Both the position numbers and the translations under genes were made by a program. 64,000 nt of DNA from Anaerococcus sp. Marseille-P3915. Its GTDB lineage: Bacteria > Bacillota > Clostridia > Tissierellales > Peptoniphilaceae. Position 1 is the first letter of the stretch. Each line of letters opens with the position of its first letter. The notes below the pieces were generated by a model, which was not told the DNA's origin, did no database searches, and worked only from the letters and a program-made list of their open reading frames with translations. The stretch lies in contig NZ_LT984887.1 of NCBI RefSeq assembly GCF_900258475.1, positions 1,066,354-1,130,353 of the forward strand, written 5' to 3'. Positions 44,326 through 54,371 of the stretch are shown here, piece by piece.

Positions 44326-46470
44326 ATGACAAATTTACAAACAAAAAACTATGATCTATCAATCATTTCTGATCCTCACGTTATAGATCAAAGTTTAATT
44401 GCAGATACTGAAAATTTAAGAAAAGAATTAAAAATAGAAAGAAAACTTGTAGTTGAGAGCGAGTACTTATTTAAAAAATCCTTGGAAATGGTGGATAAGG
44501 TTGCCAGTAAATTTTTAATCCTTTCTGGAGATTTGACCAAGGAAGGAGAATACCTAAGCCACAAGAAGGCTGCTAGTCTTATTGATGAATGGAAAAACAA
44601 AGACAAAGATCGCAAGGCCTTTATAATACCAGGTAACCACGACATAAATTCCAAAAAGGCCTACGATTATAAAAATGATGGCCCTGCCCAAATGACTAGT
44701 CCAAGAGACTTTGAAGAAATTTATAAATCTATCTATGAAGATGATTCTATATTAGAATTCTATAAGGATAGCCCAATTTTTAAAGCCTATCTAGCAGATG
44801 TAAACGAAAAATACAAGAGGGATGATAAATATTCCTACTATGCAAATGGCTATCTATCATACGTTGCAAGGGTTAAAAAAGATTTTAAATACGAAAATGG
44901 CCTAACTATCATCATGATTGATAGCTCAATTTACGCTGCAGATAAGGAACAAAAACACAGGGATGGGATCTGCAATGTAGTAGGATCTATCTCAAAAGAA
45001 CAACTAAGGTGGATTGCCGATAAGATTGATGAAGCCAAGGCCCGCAAGGATATGGTTATAGCTGTAAGTCACCACGCCTTTATCCCTAATTTTAGAAACC
45101 AAGAGCTAGTATTTTCTCCATTTATAATCAAAGAATACAAGACTAAGATAGAAGATAGAGACCCTAGATTAAATAATAAAACTCCTATAGAAGTCTTAGC
45201 TGATAATGGTATAAAATTCATCTTCACCGGCCACTTACACGAAAATGGTACAGCTAAGTTTACCACAGAAGAAGGAAAGCTTATCTACAATATACAAACA
45301 GGATCAACCATAACCTATCCCCTACCAATCAGACACCTAAAGATAGTAAACAAAACTGGTGAAAGCCATGGTTTTGAAATTTCTGTAAAGACCGAACTAA
45401 TTAGGGACTTTTCCTTTGTAGATGAAAAGAATGAGAAAAAATTTGTAGATGATGCCACAATCTACACTCTCGAAAATCAATTGTCCCTAAAGGAAGTAAT
45501 ATCAAATTATATAAGAATCCAGGCCAACAATCCAAAGCTTGAGGACCTAGATATAAAAAAGGAAATAATCAAGCAAATAAATTCCAATATGGATACCAAG
45601 CTTCCTTATAATAATTATATGGATGCCTATGTTTTTCCAAAAATAAGCCGCTTTTTCCCAATGAGAAAGCCTTTTGTGGGCAAAATCGAACTAATAGAAA
45701 AAAATGGCAAGCACAAAATTTTAATAAAGGCCATTGGCAATAGGATTCACATAAAATCTGATAATATAGAACTAGCCCTAGATGAGATTTTTAAACAGAT
45801 AGATAAGAAAATCCTCTATCCACCCCTTCTTATTTATTTTATAGAAAAAATCTTAACAAAAGAATTTAAAATGCCTATAGATAGCAAGGGCCACACCTTC
45901 TATGATTTTGCCAACTACATCTACCAATATCGTTCTACAAATAATGATAGGCCTGACTATGTGGATGCCATGATAGCTAGGCTTAATGATAAGTTTTACA
46001 ATATTATCAATGAACTAATTGATTATGCGGCAGATGAGATAAACGAAGCCTTTGACTATGTTACAAGCCATATAGTTTTTGAGATTGATGGATCTAAGGA
46101 TAAATTCTACGATACTCTAATCCAAACTGAAGGAATCACATCCAATATTTTTTATAAACACATGAGGTCAAAGGTTAATAATCTAAGAGATTTCCTAGAT
46201 TTCTTCTCAAGATTTATCACAAAAAAAGCACACATAAATGGTGTAGACCTTGCCAAAAAAATTGCCCACTCCCATTCTATAAGGAAGGTCAAGATGGATG
46301 TAAGTGATATGATGTTTGGCCAAAGATCTCTCCGTAAATTTATCACTGATATGATTGGTGAAATGAGTGAGGATATGGCAAAGATATACCAAAATGATCA
46401 AGATAATGATGTAGATTATTATTTCAACTATATAGAATACGATGATTTTGAGACAAAAAAAGACTCCTAA
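44326..46470 (+). CDS. Calcineurin-like metallophosphoesterase
   Basis: The 714-residue cytoplasmic protein has an N-terminal calcineurin-like domain (about 10-340) with the five metal-ligand blocks SDPH, GDLTKEG, GNHDIN, SHH and GHLHENG. The C-terminal 370 residues are helical and not assignable. There is no signal peptide. The ribosome site is good (AGAGGAGTAAAGG). A TATAAT lies at 44295-44300. It converges on the DUF1846 gene through a shared terminator. The substrate is not known. Confidence 0.85.
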   Translation: MTNLQTKNYDLSIISDPHVIDQSLIADTENLRKELKIERKLVVESEYLFKKSLEMVDKVASKFLILSGDLTKEGEYLSHKKAASLIDEWKNKDKDRKAFIIPGNHDINSKKAYDYKNDGPAQMTSPRDFEEIYKSIYEDDSILEFYKDSPIFKAYLADVNEKYKRDDKYSYYANGYLSYVARVKKDFKYENGLTIIMIDSSIYAADKEQKHRDGICNVVGSISKEQLRWIADKIDEAKARKDMVIAVSHHAFIPNFRNQELVFSPFIIKEYKTKIEDRDPRLNNKTPIEVLADNGIKFIFTGHLHENGTAKFTTEEGKLIYNIQTGSTITYPLPIRHLKIVNKTGESHGFEISVKTELIRDFSFVDEKNEKKFVDDATIYTLENQLSLKEVISNYIRIQANNPKLEDLDIKKEIIKQINSNMDTKLPYNNYMDAYVFPKISRFFPMRKPFVGKIELIEKNGKHKILIKAIGNRIHIKSDNIELALDEIFKQIDKKILYPPLLIYFIEKILTKEFKMPIDSKGHTFYDFANYIYQYRSTNNDRPDYVDAMIARLNDKFYNIINELIDYAADEINEAFDYVTSHIVFEIDGSKDKFYDTLIQTEGITSNIFYKHMRSKVNNLRDFLDFFSRFITKKAHINGVDLAKKIAHSHSIRKVKMDVSDMMFGQRSLRKFITDMIGEMSEDMAKIYQNDQDNDVDYYFNYIEYDDFETKKDS

Positions 46471-46489
46471 GCTTAGCTTAGGAGCTATT
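46464..46489. terminator. Terminator shared by converging genes
   Basis: CTCCTAAGC and GCTTAGGAG form a 9-bp stem (46464-46484) with loop TTA; a T-run follows on each strand. The stop codon of the phosphoesterase lies in the stem. Confidence 0.75.
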
Positions 46490-46490
46490 T

Positions 46491-47963
46491 TTATCTGTAA
46501 TCTTCTTCTGAAAAATCAGGATCTTGGGTGAAATTTAGGCCTAGTTTTCTAAGCATAGATTTTTGTGAATCATTTAGAATGACTGTTGAATGGGCATCTA
46601 GTCCCTTAAGTTTACCAATTTGCTTAATTGCCATGTGAGTTAAAGGATTAGTTGTCGCTGAGATTGAAAGAGCTATTAGCATTTCATTTACAGAAAGACT
46701 TGTCTCATCACTACCTAGCTCTTTTGTCTTTAGACTTGATACTGGCTCTATTATATGAGGAGAGATAAGTAAAATTTCATCATCAAGGCCTCCAAGCTTC
46801 TTAAGGGCATTTAAGATGCATGCTGCTGGAGCTGAAAGAAGGTTTGATTTCTTGCCTGTGATTATATTGCCATCTTCTAGTTCAATAGCAAAAGCATCAC
46901 TTCCTGCTCTTTTAGCTCTGTCTCTTGCGGCTAGGGCTACTTCCCTATCATCTGGACCTATCTCCATCTGGCTCATTAACATTTGAATCTTTTCTAAAGT
47001 ATGGACAGGGACCTTGGCTAGTCTGTAATCAACCAGGGTATTGTAGTATCTTCTGATAATTTCTGCCTTAGAAGCCTCACTTGCCTCATTTTCATCTACT
47101 ATGCAAAAGCCTACCCTATTTACTCCCATATCTGTTGGAGATTTGTATGGTGATGATCCCATTATCTTTTCAAACATCTTTTTTAAGATTGGGAAAGCCT
47201 CTACATCCCTATTGTAGGATACGGCTGATATGCCATAGGCCTCAAGATGGTAAGGATCTATCATATTTATATCATCAAGGTCTGCTGTTGCTGCTTCGTA
47301 GGCCATATTAACTGGATGTTTTAAAGGTAAATTCCAGATTGGGAAGGTCTCAAATTTGGCATAGGCAGCATTTACTCCCTTTTCATGGTCAAGATACATT
47401 TGTGATAAGCAGGTTGCCATCTTTCCTGAACCAGGACCAGGACCAGTAACTACTACTAGGGGTCTTTTGGTTTCGACATGGTCATTTTTACCAAAACCAT
47501 CTTCTGATATAATTGTGGCCAAATCATTTGGATAGCCTTTTATATCATAAGTTTTATAATTTTTAATACCTAAGTTATCAAGGTATTTAATGTATTTCTT
47601 GGCCTTTTCTTGTTCTTCATATTGGGTAATCACAATGGCAGATACCAAAAATCCAAAATCTTCGAGGGCACTTTTAAGCCTTATTGCCTCTGTATCATAA
47701 GAGATACCGTTATCTCCCCTAATCTTTGAGCTTTCTATGTCTTTGGCATTTATTGTTATGATTATTTCTGTCTTATCTTTAATATTTAGAAGCATTCGTA
47801 GTTTACTATCAGGCAAAAATCCTGGCAATACCCTAGAAGCATGAGCATCATCAAAGAGCTTGCCTCCAAATTCTAGGTAGAGCTTGTCAAAGTGGCTGAT
47901 TCTTTCAAGAATTTTTTCTGATTGTTCTTTTATATATTTATCGTTATCAAAAGCTAATTTCAT
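46491..47963 (-). CDS. DUF1846-family protein
   Basis: The protein of about 490 residues matches the DUF1846 family throughout (MKLAFDNDKYIKEQSEKILERI and VVTGPGPGSGKMATCLSQMY, a nucleotide-binding-like glycine loop). A structure is known for a member, but no function is settled. The first in-frame ATG (47975) contains the ribosome site GGAGGTAAGG; ATG 47963 is the real start. Confidence 0.85.
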   Translation of the reverse strand: MKLAFDNDKYIKEQSEKILERISHFDKLYLEFGGKLFDDAHASRVLPGFLPDSKLRMLLNIKDKTEIIITINAKDIESSKIRGDNGISYDTEAIRLKSALEDFGFLVSAIVITQYEEQEKAKKYIKYLDNLGIKNYKTYDIKGYPNDLATIISEDGFGKNDHVETKRPLVVVTGPGPGSGKMATCLSQMYLDHEKGVNAAYAKFETFPIWNLPLKHPVNMAYEAATADLDDINMIDPYHLEAYGISAVSYNRDVEAFPILKKMFEKIMGSSPYKSPTDMGVNRVGFCIVDENEASEASKAEIIRRYYNTLVDYRLAKVPVHTLEKIQMLMSQMEIGPDDREVALAARDRAKRAGSDAFAIELEDGNIITGKKSNLLSAPAACILNALKKLGGLDDEILLISPHIIEPVSSLKTKELGSDETSLSVNEMLIALSISATTNPLTHMAIKQIGKLKGLDAHSTVILNDSQKSMLRKLGLNFTQDPDFSEEDYR

Positions 47964-48007
47964 CCTTACCTCCATTTATTACTTAATGATTATACCAAGT
48001 TTTTCTC

Positions 48008-48036
48008 AAAAAAAAATAAGACGTAAAAATTTTACG
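48008..48036 (-). terminator. Terminator of the sugar transferase gene
   Basis: An 8-bp stem (ACGTAAAA with TTTTACGC, 48021-48036) is followed on the minus strand by CTTATTTTTTTTT. Confidence 0.75.
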
Positions 48037-48038
48037 CC

Positions 48039-48692
48039 CTATTCTGTTATTATTGTTTTTGCAGTGTTTAGCAAGATTAAGATATCATTTTTGATTGAAA
48101 GATTTTCTATATATTTTAATTTTAGGTCAATTTTTATAGGCAAAATCTTTTCTAAATAAATTTTCTCACTAGCTTCTATTGAATTATAATAGTCACTTTC
48201 GTTTCTAAATTCTATAGAGGCGTAGTCTGTAATTCCAGGTCTTACGGCAAAGATTACATCATAATAATTATCGTAGAGACCTACCATCTTTGGTGTCTCA
48301 GGTCTTGGTCCAACTAAGGACATATCTCCTGCTAGTACATTAAAAAACTGTGGCAATTCATCTATCTTCCATTTTCTTAAAAAGCCACCCACCCTTGTGA
48401 TACGCGGGTCATTTTTGACTGTGAGGTTGTCAAGATTTTTGTCTGCACCAACCATCATGGTCCTAAATTTGATAATGTAAAATGGCTTTTTGTCCTTGCC
48501 AAGTCTTTCCTGCCTATAAAATACAGGGCCTTTAGAGTCTAACTTGATAGCTAGGGCAATTATTCCCACCGGTATCAAGATTAGAATTATCACTAGTAGT
48601 GAAATCAAAATATCAAAGAGCCTTTTGAAAAATAGGCTGATTTTTTTATTATTCAGTTTTTGATATATTAAATCTTCATTAATTTTTTTCAC
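48039..48692 (-). CDS. Bacterial sugar transferase (undecaprenyl-phosphate glycosyl-1-P transferase)
   Basis: The protein of about 217 residues has one N-terminal TM helix followed by the conserved FYRQERLGKDKKPFYIIKFRTMM and DELPQFFNVLAGDMSLVGPRP. It moves a sugar phosphate to undecaprenyl phosphate to begin a wall polysaccharide. The frame is open to a TTG at 48734; GTG 48692 with GAGG upstream is preferred. It stands alone, with no other glycan genes nearby. Confidence 0.9.
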   Translation of the reverse strand: MKKINEDLIYQKLNNKKISLFFKRLFDILISLLVIILILIPVGIIALAIKLDSKGPVFYRQERLGKDKKPFYIIKFRTMMVGADKNLDNLTVKNDPRITRVGGFLRKWKIDELPQFFNVLAGDMSLVGPRPETPKMVGLYDNYYDVIFAVRPGITDYASIEFRNESDYYNSIEASEKIYLEKILPIKIDLKLKYIENLSIKNDILILLNTAKTIITE

Positions 48693-48758
48693 TTTTATCC
48701 TCAAATTTTGAAATCTCTCAATATTAAACTTCAAAATCTAAAATTGTCTAGGTCTAGC

Positions 48759-49937
48759 TTAGCTTTCAGGCCATCCTTCTGTCTTAAATTGATTTCCTTC
48801 ATGGTCAATCCACATTACCTCACAATTATTCTCTTTTGCAAATTTTAAACCATTTTCATAATCAAGTATGAAAAGATATGTGGATATGGTATCTGCAAGA
48901 GCTATATCATCTAAAATTACTGATACTGAGGTCCAATTTGTAGATGGATACAAGGTAGCTGGATCTATGATATGGTGGTATCTTTTACCATCTACTACGA
49001 AATATCTTTGATAATCACCACTTGTTACTACAGATGTATTTTTAAGGCTAACTACTGCAGAGTAAGGATTATCCTTATCTTCTAGGTCCGGGTTTTGGAT
49101 AGCTATCTTATAATAAGAATTTTCAGCTCCTGGATTATCTCCAATTAGCATATCATCCCCACCTACTGATAAGATACCATGTTTTAGGCCGGATTCCTTT
49201 AGTTTTTCACCAATGATTTTTGTGGCATAACCCTTACCAATGGCTCCGATATCTATTTTAACATCCTTATCATTTATATATACTGTAGAGTTTTCCTCAT
49301 CAATTTCTATAGCATCTATATCCTTATGCTTGCTTGCCTTTACCAGGTCATCTTCTGCTGGGATTGCTGCCTTGTCAGGATTATTGATTGACATTTCTCT
49401 AAAATCATGCCATAAACCTAAAAGTGATCCCATGGCTATATCTATCTTGCCATCTGTAAGCTTATACATTTCTTTAGAATATTTTGTTAAGTCTATAATT
49501 GCTTTATCGACCTTAACTGGCTTTATACCAGCATTTTGATTTATTGTATAGAAGTTGTTTACTCCTTCAAACTCATCGTAAGAGTTATAAAGCTTGTGAT
49601 ATATACTTAATTCTTCTTCTAGAATTCCTACTAATCTATCAAATTCTTCATCATTTTCTGTATAGGCTATGAAGCTTGTAATTGTGTCAAAATAATCATA
49701 TATATTTATCTGATTTTTTACAAGTTTTCCATCAATAGATGTTTCCTTAGTTTCTTCTTTACTTTCTTCCTTATTCTCTTCTTGGCCTACTTCTTCCTGG
49801 TTTGTAGAATTTTCATCATTTGTAGAATCATCTTCTACAGCTGTAAGTTTTGGCTTTGTTTCTTCTGTATTTTCTTTATTGTTAGCACAAGCTGTTAGTG
49901 TCAGCGCTAGTGCCAATAGTCCTATATATTTTCTCAT
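48759..49937 (-). CDS. apbE: FAD:protein FMN transferase ApbE, lipoprotein
   Basis: The 392-residue lipoprotein (lipobox LTAC, Cys17) has an acidic linker then the ApbE domain, with VGGDDMLIG and TSGDYQRYFVVDGKRYHHIIDP blocks. It attaches FMN covalently to threonine of extracytoplasmic target proteins. No target protein is in the window. It shares the ATGA start-stop overlap with the upstream gene, so it is the last gene of the five-gene unit. Confidence 0.92.
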   Translation of the reverse strand: MRKYIGLLALALTLTACANNKENTEETKPKLTAVEDDSTNDENSTNQEEVGQEENKEESKEETKETSIDGKLVKNQINIYDYFDTITSFIAYTENDEEFDRLVGILEEELSIYHKLYNSYDEFEGVNNFYTINQNAGIKPVKVDKAIIDLTKYSKEMYKLTDGKIDIAMGSLLGLWHDFREMSINNPDKAAIPAEDDLVKASKHKDIDAIEIDEENSTVYINDKDVKIDIGAIGKGYATKIIGEKLKESGLKHGILSVGGDDMLIGDNPGAENSYYKIAIQNPDLEDKDNPYSAVVSLKNTSVVTSGDYQRYFVVDGKRYHHIIDPATLYPSTNWTSVSVILDDIALADTISTYLFILDYENGLKFAKENNCEVMWIDHEGNQFKTEGWPES

Positions 49938-50404
49938 AGTATTTTATTTATGTTAATTGTCTCCATGTCTTTATTTATTGATAGGCCTTCTTCTTCAGCC
50001 CAATTTAAGAGAACGTCAGCTGCTACCTTATCCCTAAATTCATTCCATTCAGATTCTAGACCTAATTCATATACTGTGTCCAAAAACTCAGCTGCTGGTG
50101 CAATAAATTCTGCATTATCTATAAAGGCATCCCTATCTCTTTTACCTAGGCTTGAAATAAAGGCATCTCTTATGTCTGATCCATCTATTTCATCCTTGCC
50201 TGGCATTAATATATAATGCTCTACATCATCGTCTATGTCAATATAGGATTTTACTATATCCTCTCTTGTTTGAATTTCTTGATTTATCCTAATAAAATCA
50301 AGAGATTCTGTGTTTAACCACATATTTTTTAGATATGAGTCTTCATCTATCAAGGTCCATTTTTCTACTAACCAAGATAGGTTGATTGGTTTTCTATCTT
50401 TCAT
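49934..50404 (-). CDS. Small acidic protein of unknown function
   Basis: I do not recognise a firm family; the protein has 156 residues, many Asp and Glu, and resembles UPF0158-type small acidic proteins only loosely. It has no signal or membrane segment. It overlaps both neighbours (glgB and apbE) by ATGA, so it is translated with them. Confidence 0.7.
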   Translation of the reverse strand: MKDRKPINLSWLVEKWTLIDEDSYLKNMWLNTESLDFIRINQEIQTREDIVKSYIDIDDDVEHYILMPGKDEIDGSDIRDAFISSLGKRDRDAFIDNAEFIAPAAEFLDTVYELGLESEWNEFRDKVAADVLLNWAEEEGLSINKDMETININKIL

Positions 50405-52203
50405 ACTTCTCTTATCTTAAAAATAGCTACTTCATATTCCCAAAGCTCTATTTTAAGATTGTTTCCTTTCTTAACTTCTATCTTTCTTTGTTCGTATCTG
50501 TAGTCGCCATATTTACTTGATCTAGAATTTAAAACTTCCTCAAATTCCAAGTCTTCATCATAAGGTATTTCATATCCTCCTTGATAGACACCTGTCATAT
50601 TTAGGACAACTAAGAACCTATCCTCATCTGCCCTTCTCTCATAGGCAAATACAGAGTTTGTATTATCATCTACTACCTTCCACATAAAGCCTTCTTCTTC
50701 ATAATCATATTTATAAAAGGCCTTCTCATCTAGGTAAAGTTTGTTTAAATCTTTTATAAAATTGTGATAATCTCTGTGGATTGGATAGTCTAAATATTCC
50801 CATCTAATCCCTACATTTTCATTCCACTCTTCAAAAGTTGCAATTTCATTGCCCATGAAGTTTAAAAATTTGCCAGGATGGGTCATTTGATAGGCCATGA
50901 GGACTTTTAATTGCTTAAACTTATCTTCATAAGAGCCTGCCATCTTATCAACCATAGATTTTTTTAGGTGAACTACCTCATCATGGCTAAGTGGCAAGAG
51001 AAATCTCTCGTTTGGGAAATAATACATAGAAAATGTGATATTTCCTTGATAGTCCCTACGATTATATGAGTCGACCTTAAAATATCTAAGGGTGTCATTC
51101 ATCCAGCCCATATCCCACTTATAATCAAATCCAAGACCGCCTTCGCTTACAGGATGGGTTACCTTTGGATAATTTGAGGAATCTTCTGCAATTCTCATTA
51201 CATCTAGATGTGTTTTTTCTAGGGTTTCGTTTAGATTCTTAATAAAGAATATATTATCCTCGTGGACTCCTCTGTCAGAATTGCCATTATAAAATACCAT
51301 ATAAGATACAGCATCTATCCTTATCCCATCTAGGTGAAATTCTTCTATAAGATAGGTCATGGATGATTTCATAAAACTTCTGACATGTCCCTTTGAGTAG
51401 TCAAAGTTATTTGATCCCCATTCAGAATATTTTAAATCCATATATTCTGATTCATACATGGCTGTACCATCAAAATGATCTAGACCATAATAATCTGATG
51501 CATAATGAACAGCTACAACATCTAATATTACCCCAATATTATTTTGATGTAAAAGGTCTACGAATTTTTTAAAGTCTCTTACGCTTCCATACCTGTGACT
51601 AATTGCAAAAAATCCTGTTGATTGATAGCCCCAAGATGGATAAAATGGATATTCCGTAACTGGCATTATCTCTACATGGGTATAATTCATCTCTTTGATA
51701 TAGGCAATAAGCCTATCAACTATGTCTAAGAAATTTACTTGGTTTGTAAATCTTAAAAATGAAGATACGTGTAGCTCGTAGATATTTAGTGGCTTATCGT
51801 ATCTCTTATCCCTAGTTTTTAGGTATTCTGCATCATTAAAAACATAGTCATCTTCTACGATTTTTGAGGCAAAATCTCCCTCACCATCCATAGCATGGGC
51901 AAAGGGATCTGTCTTTTCCACCCAATTGCCATCTTTTACTACAACATATTTGTAATAGTCATTTACTTTTGCATCAAAATATCCAAAGAAATATCCGTAT
52001 TGGGCATTTTTGCTAAGCTCTCTTATATCCCAAGCTGTGAAGTCCCCCTTGATATATACCTTATCGGCATTTGGTGCATAGACCCTAAATTCGTAACCAT
52101 CACCTTTTTTGATTGGTCCCCAAATCTTGTGGCCAATACTTGAGTTACCATCAATATAATCTTTTATTTTGTCATAGTCTGTCGATAATATATTAACTTT
52201 CAT
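50401..52203 (-). CDS. glgB: GH13 1,4-alpha-glucan branching enzyme
   Basis: The 600-residue enzyme has a CBM48-like N-terminal domain (to about 100) and a GH13 barrel. Catalytic blocks are GVILDVVAVHY, GIRIDAVSYM (nucleophile Asp), MRIAEDSS (acid/base Glu) and LPLSHDEVVH. It makes alpha-1,6 branches in glycogen-like glucan. No glgC, glgA or glgP accompany it. It overlaps udk by 11 bp and the unknown gene by ATGA. Confidence 0.88.
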   Translation of the reverse strand: MKVNILSTDYDKIKDYIDGNSSIGHKIWGPIKKGDGYEFRVYAPNADKVYIKGDFTAWDIRELSKNAQYGYFFGYFDAKVNDYYKYVVVKDGNWVEKTDPFAHAMDGEGDFASKIVEDDYVFNDAEYLKTRDKRYDKPLNIYELHVSSFLRFTNQVNFLDIVDRLIAYIKEMNYTHVEIMPVTEYPFYPSWGYQSTGFFAISHRYGSVRDFKKFVDLLHQNNIGVILDVVAVHYASDYYGLDHFDGTAMYESEYMDLKYSEWGSNNFDYSKGHVRSFMKSSMTYLIEEFHLDGIRIDAVSYMVFYNGNSDRGVHEDNIFFIKNLNETLEKTHLDVMRIAEDSSNYPKVTHPVSEGGLGFDYKWDMGWMNDTLRYFKVDSYNRRDYQGNITFSMYYFPNERFLLPLSHDEVVHLKKSMVDKMAGSYEDKFKQLKVLMAYQMTHPGKFLNFMGNEIATFEEWNENVGIRWEYLDYPIHRDYHNFIKDLNKLYLDEKAFYKYDYEEEGFMWKVVDDNTNSVFAYERRADEDRFLVVLNMTGVYQGGYEIPYDEDLEFEEVLNSRSSKYGDYRYEQRKIEVKKGNNLKIELWEYEVAIFKIREV

Positions 52204-52822
52204 GAGTACTTCCTATTAAATTTTCTATATGCTTGGATAATATCTCGATTCCCTTGGTGTTTTTTGCTCCTCTTGGAATAATTATGTCTGCATATTTTTT
52301 GCTCGGCTCAACATATTTTTCATGCATCGGTTTTACTTGCTCTATATATTGGGTTAGGCAAGATTCTATAGATCTGCCCCTCTCCTTGGTATCTCTTAAT
52401 ATTCTTCTTTTTAGCCTAACATCACTATCAGCATCCACAAAGACCTTGGTATCTGTGATTTCCCTAATTTTTTTATCATAGAGAACCAGAATACCTTCAA
52501 TTAATATAATCTTTTTAGGGCTAATCTTTTTTGTTTCCTTGCTTCTAGTGTGGATAGTGTAGTCATAAATAGGCATTTCGATGTCATTTCCTTCTAATAA
52601 TTTATTTAAATCATCATAAAATAAATCATTGTCAAAGGCTTTAGGGTGGTCGTAATTTAGGCCAACCCTATCTTCAAAAGCCAAGTCATCATGGGCCTTG
52701 TAATAATTATCATGACCAATTACTACAAGATCGCTTTCAAATTCTTTGGCTAAAAGCTTTACTATCGAAGATTTACCACTAGCAGAGCCTCCTGCAACAG
52801 CTAAGATTTTAGGTTTAATCAT
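52193..52822 (-). CDS. udk: Uridine kinase
   Basis: The 209-residue P-loop kinase phosphorylates uridine and cytidine for salvage. Walker A is GGSASGKSS, with HDNYYKAHDDLAF and a later LKRRILRDTKERGR. It overlaps the dehydrogenase by ATGA and glgB by 11 bp. Confidence 0.9.
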   Translation of the reverse strand: MIKPKILAVAGGSASGKSSIVKLLAKEFESDLVVIGHDNYYKAHDDLAFEDRVGLNYDHPKAFDNDLFYDDLNKLLEGNDIEMPIYDYTIHTRSKETKKISPKKIILIEGILVLYDKKIREITDTKVFVDADSDVRLKRRILRDTKERGRSIESCLTQYIEQVKPMHEKYVEPSKKYADIIIPRGAKNTKGIEILSKHIENLIGSTHES

Positions 52823-53766
52823 AGTTTAATCTCGTTTTTGATTGTCCCTTCTAGGTATGAATATAAGTTGTCAAAGACAATATCCGCCCTTATTTGCATG
52901 GCTTCTTGGGTATAGAAGGCAACATGATTTGTCAAAAGAACATTTTTGGCATTTCTAAGTGGATAATCCTTTGGAAGTGGTGGTTCCATATCAAAAACAT
53001 CTATACCTGCACGGAGCTTATCTTCATTTAATAACTTGGCTAGGTAGTCATTGTCTACAACAGCCCCCCTTGCACAATTTATTAGTACAGCCTTATCTTT
53101 CATTAGGTCAAGCTCTTCTTTACCAAGGAAATGTTTGGTTTCTTTATTATTTGGTATATGAAGAGAAACTATATCAGCTTCCTTTAATAGGGTCTTTAGG
53201 TCAACGTATTCTACGCCAAGTGCCTTGATTTCTTCTTTTTCTGTCCTTGAATAAGCTATTATCTTGCAACCAAATACTTGTAAGATTTCGATAAGTTTTT
53301 TGCCTATATTTCCTGTACCGATTACACCAAAGGTCTTGCCCTTTATTAGGGAGCCTAAAAGGTAATTGTTTGTGTCCTCAAAGATATTTGCCTTGTTTTC
53401 GTTGAATTTTCTTAAGACACCAATTGTAAGTCCTATAACTAGCTCTGCTACAGAATCATCAGAATAACCTGAAGCATTTAGGACCTTTATGCCTCTTTCC
53501 TTGCAAGCATCAAGGTCTACATGGTCTACACCAGTAAAGGCTACATCTATAAGCTTAAGATTAGTCGCCTCAATTACCTTTCCACTTACTGGCTTGTTTG
53601 TAATTATGGCTATATCAGTATCTTTGAGTCTATCTATTTTTTCATCCTCATCCTTAGCACTCTCATTAAAATATTCAAATTCATGACCAAGGGCCTCTAT
53701 TTTTTCTTTTTGCTCTAAGATGTATGATTCTTTAACTTCTAATGGATCTATAAGACTAATTTTCAT
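52819..53766 (-). CDS. D-2-hydroxyacid dehydrogenase family protein
   Basis: The protein of about 315 residues has the NAD-binding GTGNIGKKLIEILQ and the conserved CARGAVVDNDYL and NHVAFYT parts of the 2-hydroxyacid dehydrogenase family. A 20-residue extension to 53826 is open, but AAGGAG lies just before ATG 53766. D-lactate or a related acid is a likely substrate. It heads the five-gene overlapping unit. Confidence 0.87.
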   Translation of the reverse strand: MKISLIDPLEVKESYILEQKEKIEALGHEFEYFNESAKDEDEKIDRLKDTDIAIITNKPVSGKVIEATNLKLIDVAFTGVDHVDLDACKERGIKVLNASGYSDDSVAELVIGLTIGVLRKFNENKANIFEDTNNYLLGSLIKGKTFGVIGTGNIGKKLIEILQVFGCKIIAYSRTEKEEIKALGVEYVDLKTLLKEADIVSLHIPNNKETKHFLGKEELDLMKDKAVLINCARGAVVDNDYLAKLLNEDKLRAGIDVFDMEPPLPKDYPLRNAKNVLLTNHVAFYTQEAMQIRADIVFDNLYSYLEGTIKNEIKL

Positions 53767-53920
53767 TAATATGCTCCTTATCGTTTCTTTAAAAAATCTC
53801 TTGCATTTATTATACTCTATTTGCAAATAAAGAAGTAATTATATTATGAAAAGCTATTTACTGACTTGAAAAAATGATCCTCTTGCGATAAATTGTTAAT
53901 AACAATAGAAAGGAATAAGT

Positions 53921-54325
53921 ATGGCGGTAGGAATAGCATTTGACAAAGGGCTTTGCGTAGATGCCCTAAAATATTATTGTGAAGTTTTTGACTTAGATTT
54001 TCCTGCAAATATAATCAGATATAGTGATTTTCAAAAATATAATTTACCAGCTGATTTAAAAGATAGGATTTATAGCTCATATCTAGATATTTATGATAAT
54101 AGGATATATTTTTATGATGTAACCAATGATGACGTATTACAGAAGGGTAATAACGTAAGAATCGTAATAGAAACAAGTTCTGATAATCTTTTCAGGGCCT
54201 ATATGAATTTTAGAAAGGACTCTAATGTTACCTTTGAGCCCCAGAAATTTAACAACAAATTATTTACAACCCTTATCGACAAATACCAAATAAGCTGGCA
54301 GTTTATTGCTGATATTAAGGACTAA
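53921..54325 (+). CDS. VOC/PhnB-like small protein
   Basis: The 134-residue protein has two repeats of a beta-alpha-beta-beta-beta pattern, with the C-terminal NNKLFTTLIDKYQISWQF matching the PhnB-type FGTLTDKFGVNWM block. No clear metal ligand set is seen. The ribosome site AAAGGAAT precedes ATG. It is isolated between two minus-strand genes. Confidence 0.7.
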   Translation: MAVGIAFDKGLCVDALKYYCEVFDLDFPANIIRYSDFQKYNLPADLKDRIYSSYLDIYDNRIYFYDVTNDDVLQKGNNVRIVIETSSDNLFRAYMNFRKDSNVTFEPQKFNNKLFTTLIDKYQISWQFIADIKD

Positions 54326-54327
54326 AA

Positions 54328-54371
54328 AAGACCCAAAGCCTATGATTTAGACTTTGCGGTCTTATTTTTTT
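54328..54371. terminator. Bidirectional terminator between VOC gene and tadA
   Basis: AAGACC/GGTCTT with CAAAG/CTTTG inside forms a hairpin between 54328 and 54363, with ATTTTTTTC after it on the plus strand and AAAAAAG before it. The tadA stop lies in it. Confidence 0.6.
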
